41,161 nt of DNA from Phycisphaerales bacterium UBA2266 (GCA_002347125.1 DDXG01000401.1:1-41161), one strand, 5' to 3'. Positions 23,657-32,972 are shown, numbered from the stretch's first letter. Notes: generated by a model from the sequence alone, not told the origin. Translations and numbers: made by a program.

Positions 23657-25090
23657 ATGGCTGGTCGGACCGGTAAGGGCAACAGCGGCGTGGGCCCGGC
23701 AGGCGGCGGGGTCGGCAACGATCCTGTGGCCGAGGCCTTGACGGCGCGCAGAATGCCGGAGTCTCTGGCGGCTGAGGCGGCCGTACTGGGATCGATGATT
23801 ATTGATCCGCAGTGCATCGGCCAGGTCGTGGAGGTTCTCGGTCGCGACGCCTTCTACCGGGTCGAGCACCAGATGATCTTCGACGCCCTGGTGGACCTGT
23901 TCCAGACGAGCAAGGGCGCGGTCATCGACGGCGTGCTCCTGCGCGACCAGTTGGAGAAGCGCAAGCAGATGGAGACGGTCGGGGGCGTGGAGTATCTCCA
24001 GCGGGTTGTTGAATCGGTGCCCTCGGCCGGTTCCGTGGAGTATTACGCCGGGATCGTCAAGGAAAAGGCGCTGCTGCGGGAGCTGATCGTCGCGGCCGGG
24101 GAGATCCTCGAAGAGGCCTACAGCCCCGTCGGTGAGGCTGATGAGAAGCTCGACGAGGCCGAAAAGAAGATCTTCGCCGTGGCGGACAAACGAATCACCG
24201 GCGCGGCCCTGTCGATCAAGGATATTGTCAGCCAGGCCTATGAACTGATCGAAAAGCGGGAGGGGTTGCACGTTACGGGTCTGTCGACGGGTTTCGACGA
24301 ACTCAATGAGTTGACCTGCGGCCTGCAGAAGGGCGAGATGGTCATCGTGGCGGGCCGTCCGAGCATGGGCAAGACGGCGTTCATGCTCAATATCGCCGAG
24401 CATCTGGGCGTGGATGAGCGGGCGCCGGTGGCGTTTTTCTCGCTGGAAATGGGCAAGCAGCAGTTGGCCGAGCGGCTTTTGTGCAGCCGCAGTGGTGTAA
24501 AGGCGGATTTGGTGCGCAAGGGTATGCTCAGCGACGACCACTACCGCAGGCTGCTGGAAGCCTGTTCGGCGTACTATGAGGCACCGATCTACATCGACGA
24601 TACGCCCGGGATTTCGCCGTTGGAGCTTCGGGCGAAGGCCCGCCGGCTCAAGCACCAGTTCGCCATTCAGTGCGTAATCGTGGACTACCTTCAGTTGATG
24701 CACGGTGGGATGAGCCGGGTGGAGTCGCGCCAGCAGGAGATCACGGCGATCTCGCGGCATGTCAAGGCCCTGGCGCGGGAGCTGGAAATCCCGATTGTGA
24801 TGCTCAGCCAGTTGAACCGGGCCGCCGAGGGCCGCGAGGGCCATCGCCCGCGGATGAGCGACCTGCGGGAAAGCGGCAGCCTGGAACAGGATGCCGACGT
24901 GGTGATCCTGCTGCATCGGGAGGATTACTACCATCAGGGCGAGGAGTCGTACGAGGAGGACAATATCGCCGAAGTCATCGTCGCCAAGCAGCGCAACGGC
25001 CCGACGGGGCTGGTGAAGCTGTTGTTTCAGCGGGAGAACGCGAAGTTCCTGCCGCTGTCGCACGTACCCGAGGAATCGGTGCCATTCTAA
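23657..25090 (+). CDS. dnaB: Replicative DNA helicase DnaB
   Basis: 477 residues. The N-terminal helical domain (~25-130; PESLAAEAAVLGSMIIDP) binds primase in other bacteria. The RecA-like domain (from ~200) has Walker A GRPSMGKTAF, the catalytic Glu in FFSLEMGKQQ, Walker B VIVDYLQLM, and the helicase tail SQLNRAAEGREGHRPRMSDL followed by RESGSLEQDADVV. There is no intein. It unwinds DNA at the replication fork as a hexamer. It closes the rpsF-ssb-rpsR-rplI-dnaB block. It stops 13 bases before bamA, whose ribosome site AAGGA overlaps the dnaB stop codon. Confidence 0.96.
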   Translation: MAGRTGKGNSGVGPAGGGVGNDPVAEALTARRMPESLAAEAAVLGSMIIDPQCIGQVVEVLGRDAFYRVEHQMIFDALVDLFQTSKGAVIDGVLLRDQLEKRKQMETVGGVEYLQRVVESVPSAGSVEYYAGIVKEKALLRELIVAAGEILEEAYSPVGEADEKLDEAEKKIFAVADKRITGAALSIKDIVSQAYELIEKREGLHVTGLSTGFDELNELTCGLQKGEMVIVAGRPSMGKTAFMLNIAEHLGVDERAPVAFFSLEMGKQQLAERLLCSRSGVKADLVRKGMLSDDHYRRLLEACSAYYEAPIYIDDTPGISPLELRAKARRLKHQFAIQCVIVDYLQLMHGGMSRVESRQQEITAISRHVKALARELEIPIVMLSQLNRAAEGREGHRPRMSDLRESGSLEQDADVVILLHREDYYHQGEESYEEDNIAEVIVAKQRNGPTGLVKLLFQRENAKFLPLSHVPEESVPF

Positions 25091-25103
25091 GGATGGATCG
25101 GCA

Positions 25104-27284
25104 ATGACAAAGACCTGGATATGGATAGGGCTGGTGGCGACGGCCGCGGCGGTGCTTTCCGGGCACGGTTGTGCGCCGGGGGAGACCGAAAGCGGCGAGG
25201 CTGCGGCCCTGCAGATGGAGCGTCCGGGCCAGAAGGTCGTCAGGTCGATAGCATTCGAGGGCAACAAAAAGCTCAAGGACAAGGAACTCAAGCAGCGGCT
25301 GGGGTTCAAGGTGGGTGATTACCTGGATGAGGTGCTGGCGGAACTGGGTCGCCGCGCCGTCAAGGAGCACTATCGCACGAAGGGATTTCCCGATGCCGAG
25401 GTCGAGATGTCCACGGACGCGCCCGTGGAAAACCAGATGCACGTGCGTTACCGGATCGTGGAGGGGGGCCGGGTCCGTGTCAAGAGCGTGAAATTCGTCG
25501 GGAACAAGGGCATCAAAACCGGCGCGCTCAAGAAGGTCCTGACGACGAAGACCCACAAGTGGGGCGTGATGGCGTCGTACTACAACCAGGATACGGTGGA
25601 TGCCGACCTGCTGAAGCTCCAGAGCATCTACGCGGATCGGGGCTATCTGAACCACGAGATCCGGGCCGAGGGCGATGAGCACATTGTCTTTCACATTGAA
25701 GAGGGGCCGATCTACCACGTTCGGGATGTGTTATTCGAGGGGGCCGATTCGGTGCGCGAGGCGGAACTGAAGGGCCGGCTGAGCGAAGGTCTGGAGCTGG
25801 AGTTGGGCAAGCCCTACTGGAAGACGAAGGCCGACGAGCACGCCGACCGGCTCAGGAAGATGTTCCGCGAGCGGGGTTACATCAACGCCCAGGTGGATCA
25901 GACCCCCTGGCACGTGATGGAGCAGGGGCAGCAGGCCAACGTGGTGGACGTGAAATACCGCCTGGAGCCGGGCGAGCAGTTCCGGATAGGGCGCGTCGAC
26001 GTGACGGGCAATGCGGATACCCAGGACAAGGTGGTGCGCCACATCCTGGACGAATACGATTTCACTCCGGGCGAGCTGTACAATGCGGACATCGCGCCGG
26101 CGGCCGGAGGCGGGAGCCTGGAGAAGCGGATTCGCCGGCAGATGCTGGCCGACGAGGCGAGGATCCGTCCGATGGACAGCAATCAGCCGGGCCAGAAGGA
26201 CGCGCAAGTTGATGTCAAGGAGGGGCTGACGGGGATGGTGATGCCGGGCATCGGCGTCAGCAGCGACAGCGGGTTCATCGGCCGGCTGATCTACCAGCAG
26301 CGGAATTTCGACATCACGGACTGGCCCGAGAGCTTCGAGGAGTTCATCTCGCTCAAGAGCTTCCGGGGCGGCGGCCAGACGCTGCGGATATCGCTGGAGC
26401 CGGGGACGGAGGTCAGCCAGTACTCGTTCAACTACACCGAGCCGTACATGCAGGATAAGCCGACGTCGTTCGATCTTTCGGGCATGAGCTTCGAGCGTTA
26501 CCGCGAGAGCCACGACGAGGGCCGGCTCAAGGGGATGGTGGTTATCGAACAGCGGCTCAAGAACAAATGGCGTCCGAGCCTGGGCCTTCGCGGCGAGACC
26601 GTGGAGATCAGCAGCCTGGACCGCGACGCCCCGCGGGAGATTCGCAGGGTCTCCGGGGATAACGCCCTGGTCGGGGTGCGATTGGGCATGACGCGATATC
26701 TGGTGGACGACGAGTGGGAGCCGGCCACCGGCCGGGTGTACGGCCTGGCCTACGAGCAGGTCACCGGCGACCACAATTTCGGCCTGCTGACCGGACAATA
26801 TGCGTGGTATCACACGCTGGCGACGGACCTGGCGGACCGCAAGACGGTCCTGGCGACCAAGTTCCTGGGCGGTATGGCGGTCGGCGAGGCGCCGCCGTTC
26901 GAACGGTTCTACGCCGGTGGAACCGGCGCCTATGGGATTCGGGGCTTCAAGTATCGCGGCGTGAGCCCTCGCGGCCTGCAGACGAACGTGTTGCCGCCGC
27001 GGATTCCCAAGCGAAAGGACCCCATCGGCAGCGAGTGGATCGCCATCGCCGGCACGGAACTGGCGGTGCCGGTGGTGGGCGACAGTCTGTCATGGCTGCT
27101 GTTCATCGACGCCGGGTGGATCGACAGCGGGGGGATTCGGGCCGGCGTAGGCACGGGCATTCAGATCATGATTCCGCAGTGGTTTGGACCGGTTCCGATG
27201 CGTTTCTCGCTGGCGGTTCCCGTGATGAAGGATGGAGAAGACAAGACGGAGGTGTTCAGCTTCTCGGCAGGCGGGTTATTCTGA
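25104..27284 (+). CDS. bamA: BamA/Omp85 outer-membrane assembly factor
   Basis: 726 residues. The signal sequence is followed by CAPGETE; the preceding GHG is a poor lipobox, so lipidation is doubtful. Three to four POTRA repeats are visible between ~45 and 350 (for example VRSIAFEGNKKLKDKELKQR, VRVKSVKFVGNKGI, VRDVLFEGADSV, FRIGRVDVTGNADTQD). From ~370 to the end is the 16-strand barrel, with the family IRGF loop motif in GAYGIRGFKYRG and a terminal Phe (SFSAGGLF) as expected for a beta-signal. It folds outer-membrane proteins into the membrane. It is followed by an Skp-like chaperone and lpx genes, as in proteobacterial genomes. This supports a true LPS-type outer membrane. Confidence 0.92.
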   Translation: MTKTWIWIGLVATAAAVLSGHGCAPGETESGEAAALQMERPGQKVVRSIAFEGNKKLKDKELKQRLGFKVGDYLDEVLAELGRRAVKEHYRTKGFPDAEVEMSTDAPVENQMHVRYRIVEGGRVRVKSVKFVGNKGIKTGALKKVLTTKTHKWGVMASYYNQDTVDADLLKLQSIYADRGYLNHEIRAEGDEHIVFHIEEGPIYHVRDVLFEGADSVREAELKGRLSEGLELELGKPYWKTKADEHADRLRKMFRERGYINAQVDQTPWHVMEQGQQANVVDVKYRLEPGEQFRIGRVDVTGNADTQDKVVRHILDEYDFTPGELYNADIAPAAGGGSLEKRIRRQMLADEARIRPMDSNQPGQKDAQVDVKEGLTGMVMPGIGVSSDSGFIGRLIYQQRNFDITDWPESFEEFISLKSFRGGGQTLRISLEPGTEVSQYSFNYTEPYMQDKPTSFDLSGMSFERYRESHDEGRLKGMVVIEQRLKNKWRPSLGLRGETVEISSLDRDAPREIRRVSGDNALVGVRLGMTRYLVDDEWEPATGRVYGLAYEQVTGDHNFGLLTGQYAWYHTLATDLADRKTVLATKFLGGMAVGEAPPFERFYAGGTGAYGIRGFKYRGVSPRGLQTNVLPPRIPKRKDPIGSEWIAIAGTELAVPVVGDSLSWLLFIDAGWIDSGGIRAGVGTGIQIMIPQWFGPVPMRFSLAVPVMKDGEDKTEVFSFSAGGLF

Positions 27285-27366
27285 TGATGATTCGGACATC
27301 CGGTTGACCGGCCGATCCTGGCCGGGCGACCCGATCGGGTACTCTTGTGATGTGAAAGGAACGATG

Positions 27367-27951
27367 ATGCGATTCAGGACCATGCTGGTTTGTTGTGCCG
27401 CCCTGGCGATGGCTTTGACGGTTGGATACGAGTACACCCAGGCGGCGGCCGGTCCGGCGCCGGCGGTGACGATCGGCACGGTGAGCGTTCGGCGGGTCCT
27501 GCGGGAGTGCCAACGGAACGCCAGGTACCGCGCCCAGGTGCTTGCGGAACAATCGAAGGCCGAGAACGAGCTGAATCAACTTCGCAAGGAGGAAAGCGCT
27601 CTGCAGGCGGGGCTGGTGGCGCTGAAGCCCGGCACGGTGGACTATATCAACCATCTGAAGGAGCTACTGGCCAAGCAGGCGGACATCCAGGTCAGGGAGC
27701 AATTGGCCAGCCAGGAGCGGCTGACGAAGGACCATCGGTGGACGGAGGACCTGTACAAGGAGATATTGCAGATTGTGAAGGATCTGGCGGTGGAGCGGGG
27801 GTTTGACATGGTTCTGGAAGGGGACGAGGCGGAGTTCCCGATGCCCAGTTCGGAGGAGCTGATGATGGCGCTTCGCACGAACAAGCTGCTGTACGCCAAG
27901 GGCCGGGTCGATATCACCGCGGAGGTCACAAAGCGGCTGGATGCGAAATAA
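27367..27951 (+). CDS. OmpH/Skp-like periplasmic chaperone
   Basis: 194 residues. The ATG at 27367 (or 27364) follows AAAGGA. The signal peptide is MRFRTMLVCCAALAMALTVG. After IGTVSVRRVLRECQRN, similar to the Skp family start, come long charged helices (QSKAENELNQLRKEESALQA and EQLASQERLTKDHRWTEDLY) and the closing strand VAVERGFDMVLEG-like segment. Skp holds unfolded outer-membrane proteins for BamA. The location between bamA and lpxD is the conserved one. Confidence 0.8.
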   Translation: MRFRTMLVCCAALAMALTVGYEYTQAAAGPAPAVTIGTVSVRRVLRECQRNARYRAQVLAEQSKAENELNQLRKEESALQAGLVALKPGTVDYINHLKELLAKQADIQVREQLASQERLTKDHRWTEDLYKEILQIVKDLAVERGFDMVLEGDEAEFPMPSSEELMMALRTNKLLYAKGRVDITAEVTKRLDAK

Positions 27952-27983
27952 GCGCGGGCTGCGCAGAGACGGGGGCAACGGCG

Positions 27984-29024
27984 ATGGAACTGACGATTGA
28001 ACAGTTGGCGAAGAAGCTCGGCGGCTCACTGGTCGGGCCCGGTCGGGCCGTGGTCAACGCGGTCGGGCCGCTGGGCTCGGCCAAGCCCACGGATGTGACA
28101 TTCTACAACAATGAGAAGCACCGCGAGGCCCTTGGGACGTCGCAGGCGGCGGCGGTGATCGTCTCGACGCCGGTGGAGGCGCTCGACAAGCCGCAGATCG
28201 TGGTCGGCGATGTGAACGCGGCCCTGATCGAGGCGCTGTGCCTCTTTGCCCCGCCTCTCAAGGGGCCGACGCCGGGCGTGGACCCCAGCGCGAAACTGGG
28301 CCGGTCGGTGGTATTGGGCCAGGGGGTCTCCGTCGGGGCGAACGTGGTGATGGGCGACAACGTGCGGATCGGGGACGGAACGATGATCGGGCCGGGCTGC
28401 TCGATAGGGGAGAACTCGACGGTCGGCTCGCACAGCCGGCTGGACGCGAACGTGGTGGTCTATCACAACTGTGAAATCGGCAACCACGTGATTATCCACG
28501 CCAACAGCACGATTGGCGCGACGGGTTTCGGGTATTCCTTCATTGACGGGGCGCACCGGCTGGTGCCGCACAACGGCGGCGTCGTGATCGAAGACTATGT
28601 GGAGCTGGGGGCCAACTGCTGCGTTGACAGGGCAAAATTCGGCAATACCATAGTGGGGGCCGGCACGAAGATCGACAACCTCGTGCAGGTGGCCCACAAC
28701 GTGGTCATCGGCAAGTGCTGTCTGGTGGCGGCCCTGGCGGGTATATCGGGCAGTTGCCGCGTCGGCGACGGGGTGGTGATTGCAGGCCAGGTGGGCATGG
28801 CGGACAATTTGGAGATCGGGTCGGGGGCGACCCTGACGGCCAAGGCCGGCGTGATGAATCATGTCGCGCCCGGGGAAGTCGTGATGGGGATCCCGGCCTT
28901 GGAGTACAGCAAGGCGCGGCGGGTGGTGGTCAGTACAATGAATCTGCCGAAGCTGGTTGAGAAGGTCAAGGCGCTGAGCAAGAGGATAGAACAGCTTGAA
29001 GCTGCAGAAAACGATAAAAAGTGA
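27984..29024 (+). CDS. lpxD: UDP-3-O-(3-hydroxyacyl)glucosamine N-acyltransferase
   Basis: 346 residues. The N-terminal uridine-binding domain (1-~100) is followed by a left-handed beta-helix of hexapeptide repeats (~100-310). The catalytic His is in NLVQVAHNVVIG, next to GATGFGYSF and the AALAGISGSCRVGDGV turn. It adds the N-linked acyl chain to the lipid A precursor. The last 29 bases overlap the start of lpxC/fabZ. Confidence 0.94.
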   Translation: MELTIEQLAKKLGGSLVGPGRAVVNAVGPLGSAKPTDVTFYNNEKHREALGTSQAAAVIVSTPVEALDKPQIVVGDVNAALIEALCLFAPPLKGPTPGVDPSAKLGRSVVLGQGVSVGANVVMGDNVRIGDGTMIGPGCSIGENSTVGSHSRLDANVVVYHNCEIGNHVIIHANSTIGATGFGYSFIDGAHRLVPHNGGVVIEDYVELGANCCVDRAKFGNTIVGAGTKIDNLVQVAHNVVIGKCCLVAALAGISGSCRVGDGVVIAGQVGMADNLEIGSGATLTAKAGVMNHVAPGEVVMGIPALEYSKARRVVVSTMNLPKLVEKVKALSKRIEQLEAAENDKK

Positions 29025-30306
29025 GTGCAAAGTCGTCGGCAAGGGGCTGTTCAGCGGCAAGGAGGCAAAAGTGGTCTTCCGCCCGGCGCCGCCCGACAGC
29101 GGGATTGTGTTCGTACGGACGGATGTGCCGGAGCCGGTGCGGATCAACGCCGTGGCGGCCAACGTGGGGGAGCGGAGCCGTCGGACGACGATCCGCCGCG
29201 GGGCGGTGAGCATCGAGACGGTCGAGCACTGTCTGGCGGCCGTCAGCGCGTTGGAGATCGACAACTTGACCATTGAGATCGAGGGGGCGGAACTGCCGGC
29301 GCCCGACTGCAGCAGCGCAGAGTTCCTCAAGGCGTTGAAGCGGGCGGCCGTCGTGGAGCAACCGGCCGGCCGGCGGGAGTTCACCATCACCGAGCCAATC
29401 AGCATCACCAGCGGCGATGCCTCGATCTACGCCCTGCCCTACGACGGCGACGGCTTGACGATCACCTATGACCTGGACTACGGCGGGCACACGGGCATCG
29501 GCCGCCAGATCTATACGTACCGGCTGGCCCCGGACACCTTCGAGCGGCAGTTGGCTCCGGCGCGGACCTTCCTGCTGGAGGCCGAGGCCAAACAGTTTCG
29601 CGCCCGCGGCATGGGGACCCACCTGAGCCCGAGGGACATCCTCGTGATCGACTCGGACGGGCCCATCAAGAACACGTATCGTTTTCCAAACGAGTGCGTG
29701 CGGCACAAGATCGTGGACCTCATCGGGGACCTCGCGCTCGTGGGCCGGGCGCTGCGGGGCCGGGTTGTGGCCTATCGCAGCGGACACTCGCTCAATCAGG
29801 AGCTGGCCCGCCGGCTGTACGACGCGGCGCAGCAGCAGGAGCGCATCCAGAAATACGGAACGGACGCCGTGCTCGACATCCGGCGGATACAGAAGATTCT
29901 GCCGCATCGCTATCCGTTCCTGCTCGTCGACAAGGTCATCGAGATCGACGGGGACGCCCGCATCAAGGCGATCAAGAACGTGACTTTCAACGAGCAGTTC
30001 TTCCAGGGACATTTCCCCGGGACCCCCATCATGCCGGGGGTGCTGATCGTGGAGGCGATGGCGCAGGTGTCGGGGTTGTTGTTCGCTCAGCGCCTGGAGC
30101 ACACGGGCAAGCTGGCGGTGTTGTTGAGCATGGACGACGTGAAGCTCCGCAAGGCCGTGGTCCCGGGGGACCAGTTGATTCTGACGGCCGAGACGGTCCG
30201 GCTTCGCAAGCGCACGGCGCACTGCAAGTGCCGGGCGCTGGTGGGCGAGGCCGTGGCGGCCGAGGCGGAGATTCGCTTCATGCTCGTGGACGACGAGAAG
30301 GTGTAA
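28996..30306 (+). CDS. lpxC/fabZ: LpxC-FabZ fusion: UDP-acyl-GlcNAc deacetylase and hydroxyacyl-ACP dehydratase
   Basis: 436 residues from a TTG at 28996 inside the end of lpxD; AGAGGA precedes it by 9 bases. LpxC part (1-~285): the zinc ligands lie in VEHCLAA and in RHKIVDLIGDLA (His and Asp), and the general acid in SGHSLN. FabZ part (~290-436): the catalytic His is in LPHRYPFLLVDKV, and the Glu lies in GHFPGTPIMPGVLIVEAMAQ. One polypeptide thus both commits UDP-GlcNAc to lipid A and makes unsaturated acyl-ACP from the 3-hydroxyacyl-ACP pool used by LpxA and LpxD. The fusion is known in Bacteroidetes and some other phyla. Confidence 0.94.
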   Translation: MKLQKTIKSECKVVGKGLFSGKEAKVVFRPAPPDSGIVFVRTDVPEPVRINAVAANVGERSRRTTIRRGAVSIETVEHCLAAVSALEIDNLTIEIEGAELPAPDCSSAEFLKALKRAAVVEQPAGRREFTITEPISITSGDASIYALPYDGDGLTITYDLDYGGHTGIGRQIYTYRLAPDTFERQLAPARTFLLEAEAKQFRARGMGTHLSPRDILVIDSDGPIKNTYRFPNECVRHKIVDLIGDLALVGRALRGRVVAYRSGHSLNQELARRLYDAAQQQERIQKYGTDAVLDIRRIQKILPHRYPFLLVDKVIEIDGDARIKAIKNVTFNEQFFQGHFPGTPIMPGVLIVEAMAQVSGLLFAQRLEHTGKLAVLLSMDDVKLRKAVVPGDQLILTAETVRLRKRTAHCKCRALVGEAVAAEAEIRFMLVDDEKV

Positions 30307-30351
30307 GGCCCGCCGGCGGCGGGACATTGGAAAGGAAAGTGGCGCAGCAAG

Positions 30352-31158
30352 ATGGCTCGGATACACGCAAGTGCAGTTGTGGAACGCGGCGCGCATCTGG
30401 ACGACGATGTCGTCGTCGGGGCGCATTGTTTCGTGAACAGCGGGGCGGTGGTCGGTTCGGGCACGGTGCTTGAGGCGGGTGCCGTCATTGAGAAGGACGT
30501 CACCGTGGGCCGCGACAACCATTTCTTCCACCATGCCGTCATCGGGTCATTGCCGCAGGTGCTGGCCCTGGGCGAGAAGGGCGGCGTGGGCAAACTGGTC
30601 ATCGGCGACGGGAACATCTTTCACGAGCATGTCACGGTGCATCCGAGTATCTACGCCGACCAGAAGACGGTGATCGGCAACCGTAATTTCATCATGATCG
30701 GCGCGCATATCGGGCACGACTGCGTGCTGGAAAACGAGGTCGTGCTGAGCAACTTCGTGCAGATCAGCGGACACTGCAGGATCGAGACCGGGGCGTGGCT
30801 CAGCGGTGTGGTCGTCTCGCACCAGTTCGTCACGGTGGGAAAGTGGTCGTACGCATCGGGCCTGGCCGGCCTCAACAAGGACGTGCCGCCCTACATGATC
30901 GTCAGCGGGCACTATCCGCCGGAGATTCGCGGCGTGAACAAGCGCGGCATGGCGCGGGCGGGCCTCAGCGAACAGCAGCAGGAGCGGATCTACGAGGCGT
31001 ACAAGCGGCTCTATCGGCACAAAGGCTCCTTGGTGGCCACGGCCAAGGCGATGTGCGCCGAGCCGGACCTTGACCCGCATGTGCGGGAGATCACCGAGGC
31101 GATCGTCCGCAGCGCCGAGCACCGATACGGGCGGCACCTGGAACAGTTCCGGCATTGA
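30352..31158 (+). CDS. lpxA: UDP-N-acetylglucosamine O-acyltransferase
   Basis: 268 residues. The left-handed beta-helix starts IHASAVVERGAHLDDDVVVG; the catalytic His is in GAHIGHDCVLEN; HHAVIGSLPQ (acyl-chain site region) is present. The C-terminal helical domain starts ~190 (YPPEIRGVNKRGMARAGL). It carries out the first step of lipid A synthesis. It starts 45 bases after lpxC/fabZ. Confidence 0.95.
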   Translation: MARIHASAVVERGAHLDDDVVVGAHCFVNSGAVVGSGTVLEAGAVIEKDVTVGRDNHFFHHAVIGSLPQVLALGEKGGVGKLVIGDGNIFHEHVTVHPSIYADQKTVIGNRNFIMIGAHIGHDCVLENEVVLSNFVQISGHCRIETGAWLSGVVVSHQFVTVGKWSYASGLAGLNKDVPPYMIVSGHYPPEIRGVNKRGMARAGLSEQQQERIYEAYKRLYRHKGSLVATAKAMCAEPDLDPHVREITEAIVRSAEHRYGRHLEQFRH

Positions 31159-31198
31159 CCGCGACGGATTTTTCAGCTTGATTCTTGGATGACGTCTG

Positions 31199-32206
31199 AT
31201 GGCGAAGCTACGCACAGCGGTGGTCGGGGCCGGCAAGATGGGGGCGATCCACGCGAAGGTATACCGGCAACTCGAGCACAGCGAGCTGGTGGGAGTGGTG
31301 GATATCGCGGCCGAGAAGGCCGAGCAACTGGCCGGTCAGTACGGCTGTCCGGCGTTTGATCGGCCGGAGGCCCTCGTCGGCAAGGTCGATGCCGTGACGA
31401 TCTCGGCCCCGACGGTGGAGCATTTCAGGCTGGCCAGGCTGTTCATCGAGAACGGCGTGCCCGTGCTCATCGAGAAGCCGTTGGCGGCCAATGTCGCACA
31501 GGGCCGGCGGATCGTGGCGTTGGCCAAGAAGCACAACGTCGTGGCGGCGGTGGGGCACTCGGAGCGGTGCAATCCGGTGGTGCAGGCGATGAAGCGGCTG
31601 GATATCGAGCCGATGTACATCGATGCCGACCGGATCAGTCCGTATCCGTTCCGCTCGTCGGACGTGGGGGTGGTGTTGGACGTGATGATTCACGACATCG
31701 ACATCATCCTGGCGCTGGCGGCCAGCCCCATCAAACGGGTCGAGGCCGTCGGCGTGAACGTCGTGGAGAGTTTCGAGGATATCTGCAACGCCCGGATCGT
31801 GTTCGAGAACGGGTGCATCGCCAATGTCACGGCCTCGCGGCTGGCCCTCAAGACGGAGCGCAAGCTGCGGGTCTTCAGCCGGCAGGCGTATCTGAGCGTG
31901 GACTATTTCAAGAAGACGGGCGTGGTCATCAAGACCGACCCGAACGCCAATGTGGTGGAGTGGATACGCCAGAAGCGGGCGGCCGGCGACTTCGACTTGA
32001 CGACGGCGAACTGGCCGGACCTGCTGCACGTCGAGCAGCTTGAAATCGACGACAAGGAGCCGATTCGCCTGGAGCAGGAGGCGTTTCTGGCGGCCGTGCT
32101 GGATCGCACGAAGCTGCCGGAGGTCACGGCCGTCGAGGGCCTGGCGGCGCTGCAGTGTGCCCGCAAGATCCTCAATGCCGTCAAGAAGCACCAGTGGCGG
32201 ACGTGA
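31199..32206 (+). CDS. Gfo/Idh/MocA dehydrogenase of the lpx block, possibly GnnA-like
   Basis: 335 residues with no signal peptide, so cytoplasmic, unlike the two Tat-exported members at 6962 and 8657. The Rossmann motif is VVGAGKMGAIHAKVY, EKP is VLIEKPLAANV, and the second-domain motif is DVMIHDIDIILAL with the active-site His/Asp. Genes of this family next to lpxA are known. In Acidithiobacillus and Leptospira the enzyme GnnA oxidises UDP-GlcNAc at C3 before the aminotransferase GnnB acts, giving lipid A with amide-linked acyl chains. No gnnB-like aminotransferase is in the window, so that role is inference. The stop codon is one base from the stop of the convergent endonuclease V gene. 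Confidence 0.8.
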   Translation: MAKLRTAVVGAGKMGAIHAKVYRQLEHSELVGVVDIAAEKAEQLAGQYGCPAFDRPEALVGKVDAVTISAPTVEHFRLARLFIENGVPVLIEKPLAANVAQGRRIVALAKKHNVVAAVGHSERCNPVVQAMKRLDIEPMYIDADRISPYPFRSSDVGVVLDVMIHDIDIILALAASPIKRVEAVGVNVVESFEDICNARIVFENGCIANVTASRLALKTERKLRVFSRQAYLSVDYFKKTGVVIKTDPNANVVEWIRQKRAAGDFDLTTANWPDLLHVEQLEIDDKEPIRLEQEAFLAAVLDRTKLPEVTAVEGLAALQCARKILNAVKKHQWRT

Positions 32207-32207
32207 T

Positions 32208-32972
32208 TCACGGACGCAGCCGACTGACGAATTGATGGGCCAGGCGGGTGGGTTCCGGCAGGCGGTAGCGGGTGGTGCAGGCCAGCACCAGGCCGATGGC
32301 GTCGTCGAGTGTGCATTTGTGGCCGACCGAGACGAACAAGGGTTTGACGCCCGTGCGGGTTCGCACGACGGCCCCGATGGTCTCTTCATTCGTGTCGCGC
32401 ATTGCGTATTGCGTACTGGGTGGCGTTCTCGTCCGTCGTCCATCGTCTTTCGTCTCTCGTTGGGCGCCGGCCGGGGGCACGGGGGTATCAGTCAGGGGCG
32501 AGAAGGCGCCTTTCTCGGGCGCGGGCGGGTCGAATCGGCCGATCAGACGGCTTTTCGCACAGCCGATGGTGGGCTTGTCGAGGAACAGACCCAGGTGGGC
32601 GGCCAGGCCGAACCGGCGGGGATGGGCGATGCCCTGGCCGTCGATAAGGAACAGGTCAGGGGTGGTCTTGAGCTTCTCTACGGCCGCCAGACATGCCGGG
32701 GCCTCGCGGAACGACAGCAGACCGGGAATGTACGGGAAGATCACAGGCTCACGGGCGTCGGCGGTCTCCACGATCTCCCAGGAGCCCATTTCCAGTACGA
32801 CAACCGCGGCCAGGACGTGCCTGCCGTCGCGGCTCAGGGCGCAATCCAGCCCCGCCACCCGCCTCGGCCGGCGGCGAACCGGCACAAGACGCACCCCACC
32901 CGCCAGCCGGCTCTGCAAGGCGCGGGCCTCGCCATACGTGAGGTTCCAGGGGTGTAGATTCTTCGTTTTCAT
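32208..32972 (-). CDS. nfi: Endonuclease V with a repeat-derived insert
   Basis: 254 residues. It cuts DNA (or RNA) one base 3' of deaminated bases such as inosine. Seen in order: VAGLDCALS (first metal Asp), FPYIPGLLSFREAP (substrate-wedge PYIP and catalytic Glu), LIDGQGIAHPRRFGLAAHLG (second Asp), GCAKSRLIG, TIGAVVRTRTGVKPLFVSVG and HKCTLDDAI. The family usually has VSPGH where this has VSVGH. Between GRFD and TIGAVV is a hydrophilic insert of about 40 residues, of which ~172-195 are encoded by a heptad DNA tract. All core motifs lie outside it, so activity may be kept. The gene is divergent to uvrA. Confidence 0.9.
   Translation of the reverse strand: MKTKNLHPWNLTYGEARALQSRLAGGVRLVPVRRRPRRVAGLDCALSRDGRHVLAAVVVLEMGSWEIVETADAREPVIFPYIPGLLSFREAPACLAAVEKLKTTPDLFLIDGQGIAHPRRFGLAAHLGLFLDKPTIGCAKSRLIGRFDPPAPEKGAFSPLTDTPVPPAGAQRETKDDGRRTRTPPSTQYAMRDTNEETIGAVVRTRTGVKPLFVSVGHKCTLDDAIGLVLACTTRYRLPEPTRLAHQFVSRLRP
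32389..32458. repeat. Heptad-periodic tract inside the endonuclease V gene
   Basis: Ten consecutive 7-base units on the plus strand: the first part has TGCGTAT/TGCGTAC units, the second part GTCCGTC/GTCTCTC units. It is the longest tract in the window. The reading frame of the gene stays open through it. Confidence 0.7.

Noticed and set aside
25104..27284. BamA as a lipoprotein
   Set aside because: The residues before the candidate Cys (SGHG) do not fit the lipobox, and BamA proteins are not normally lipidated.
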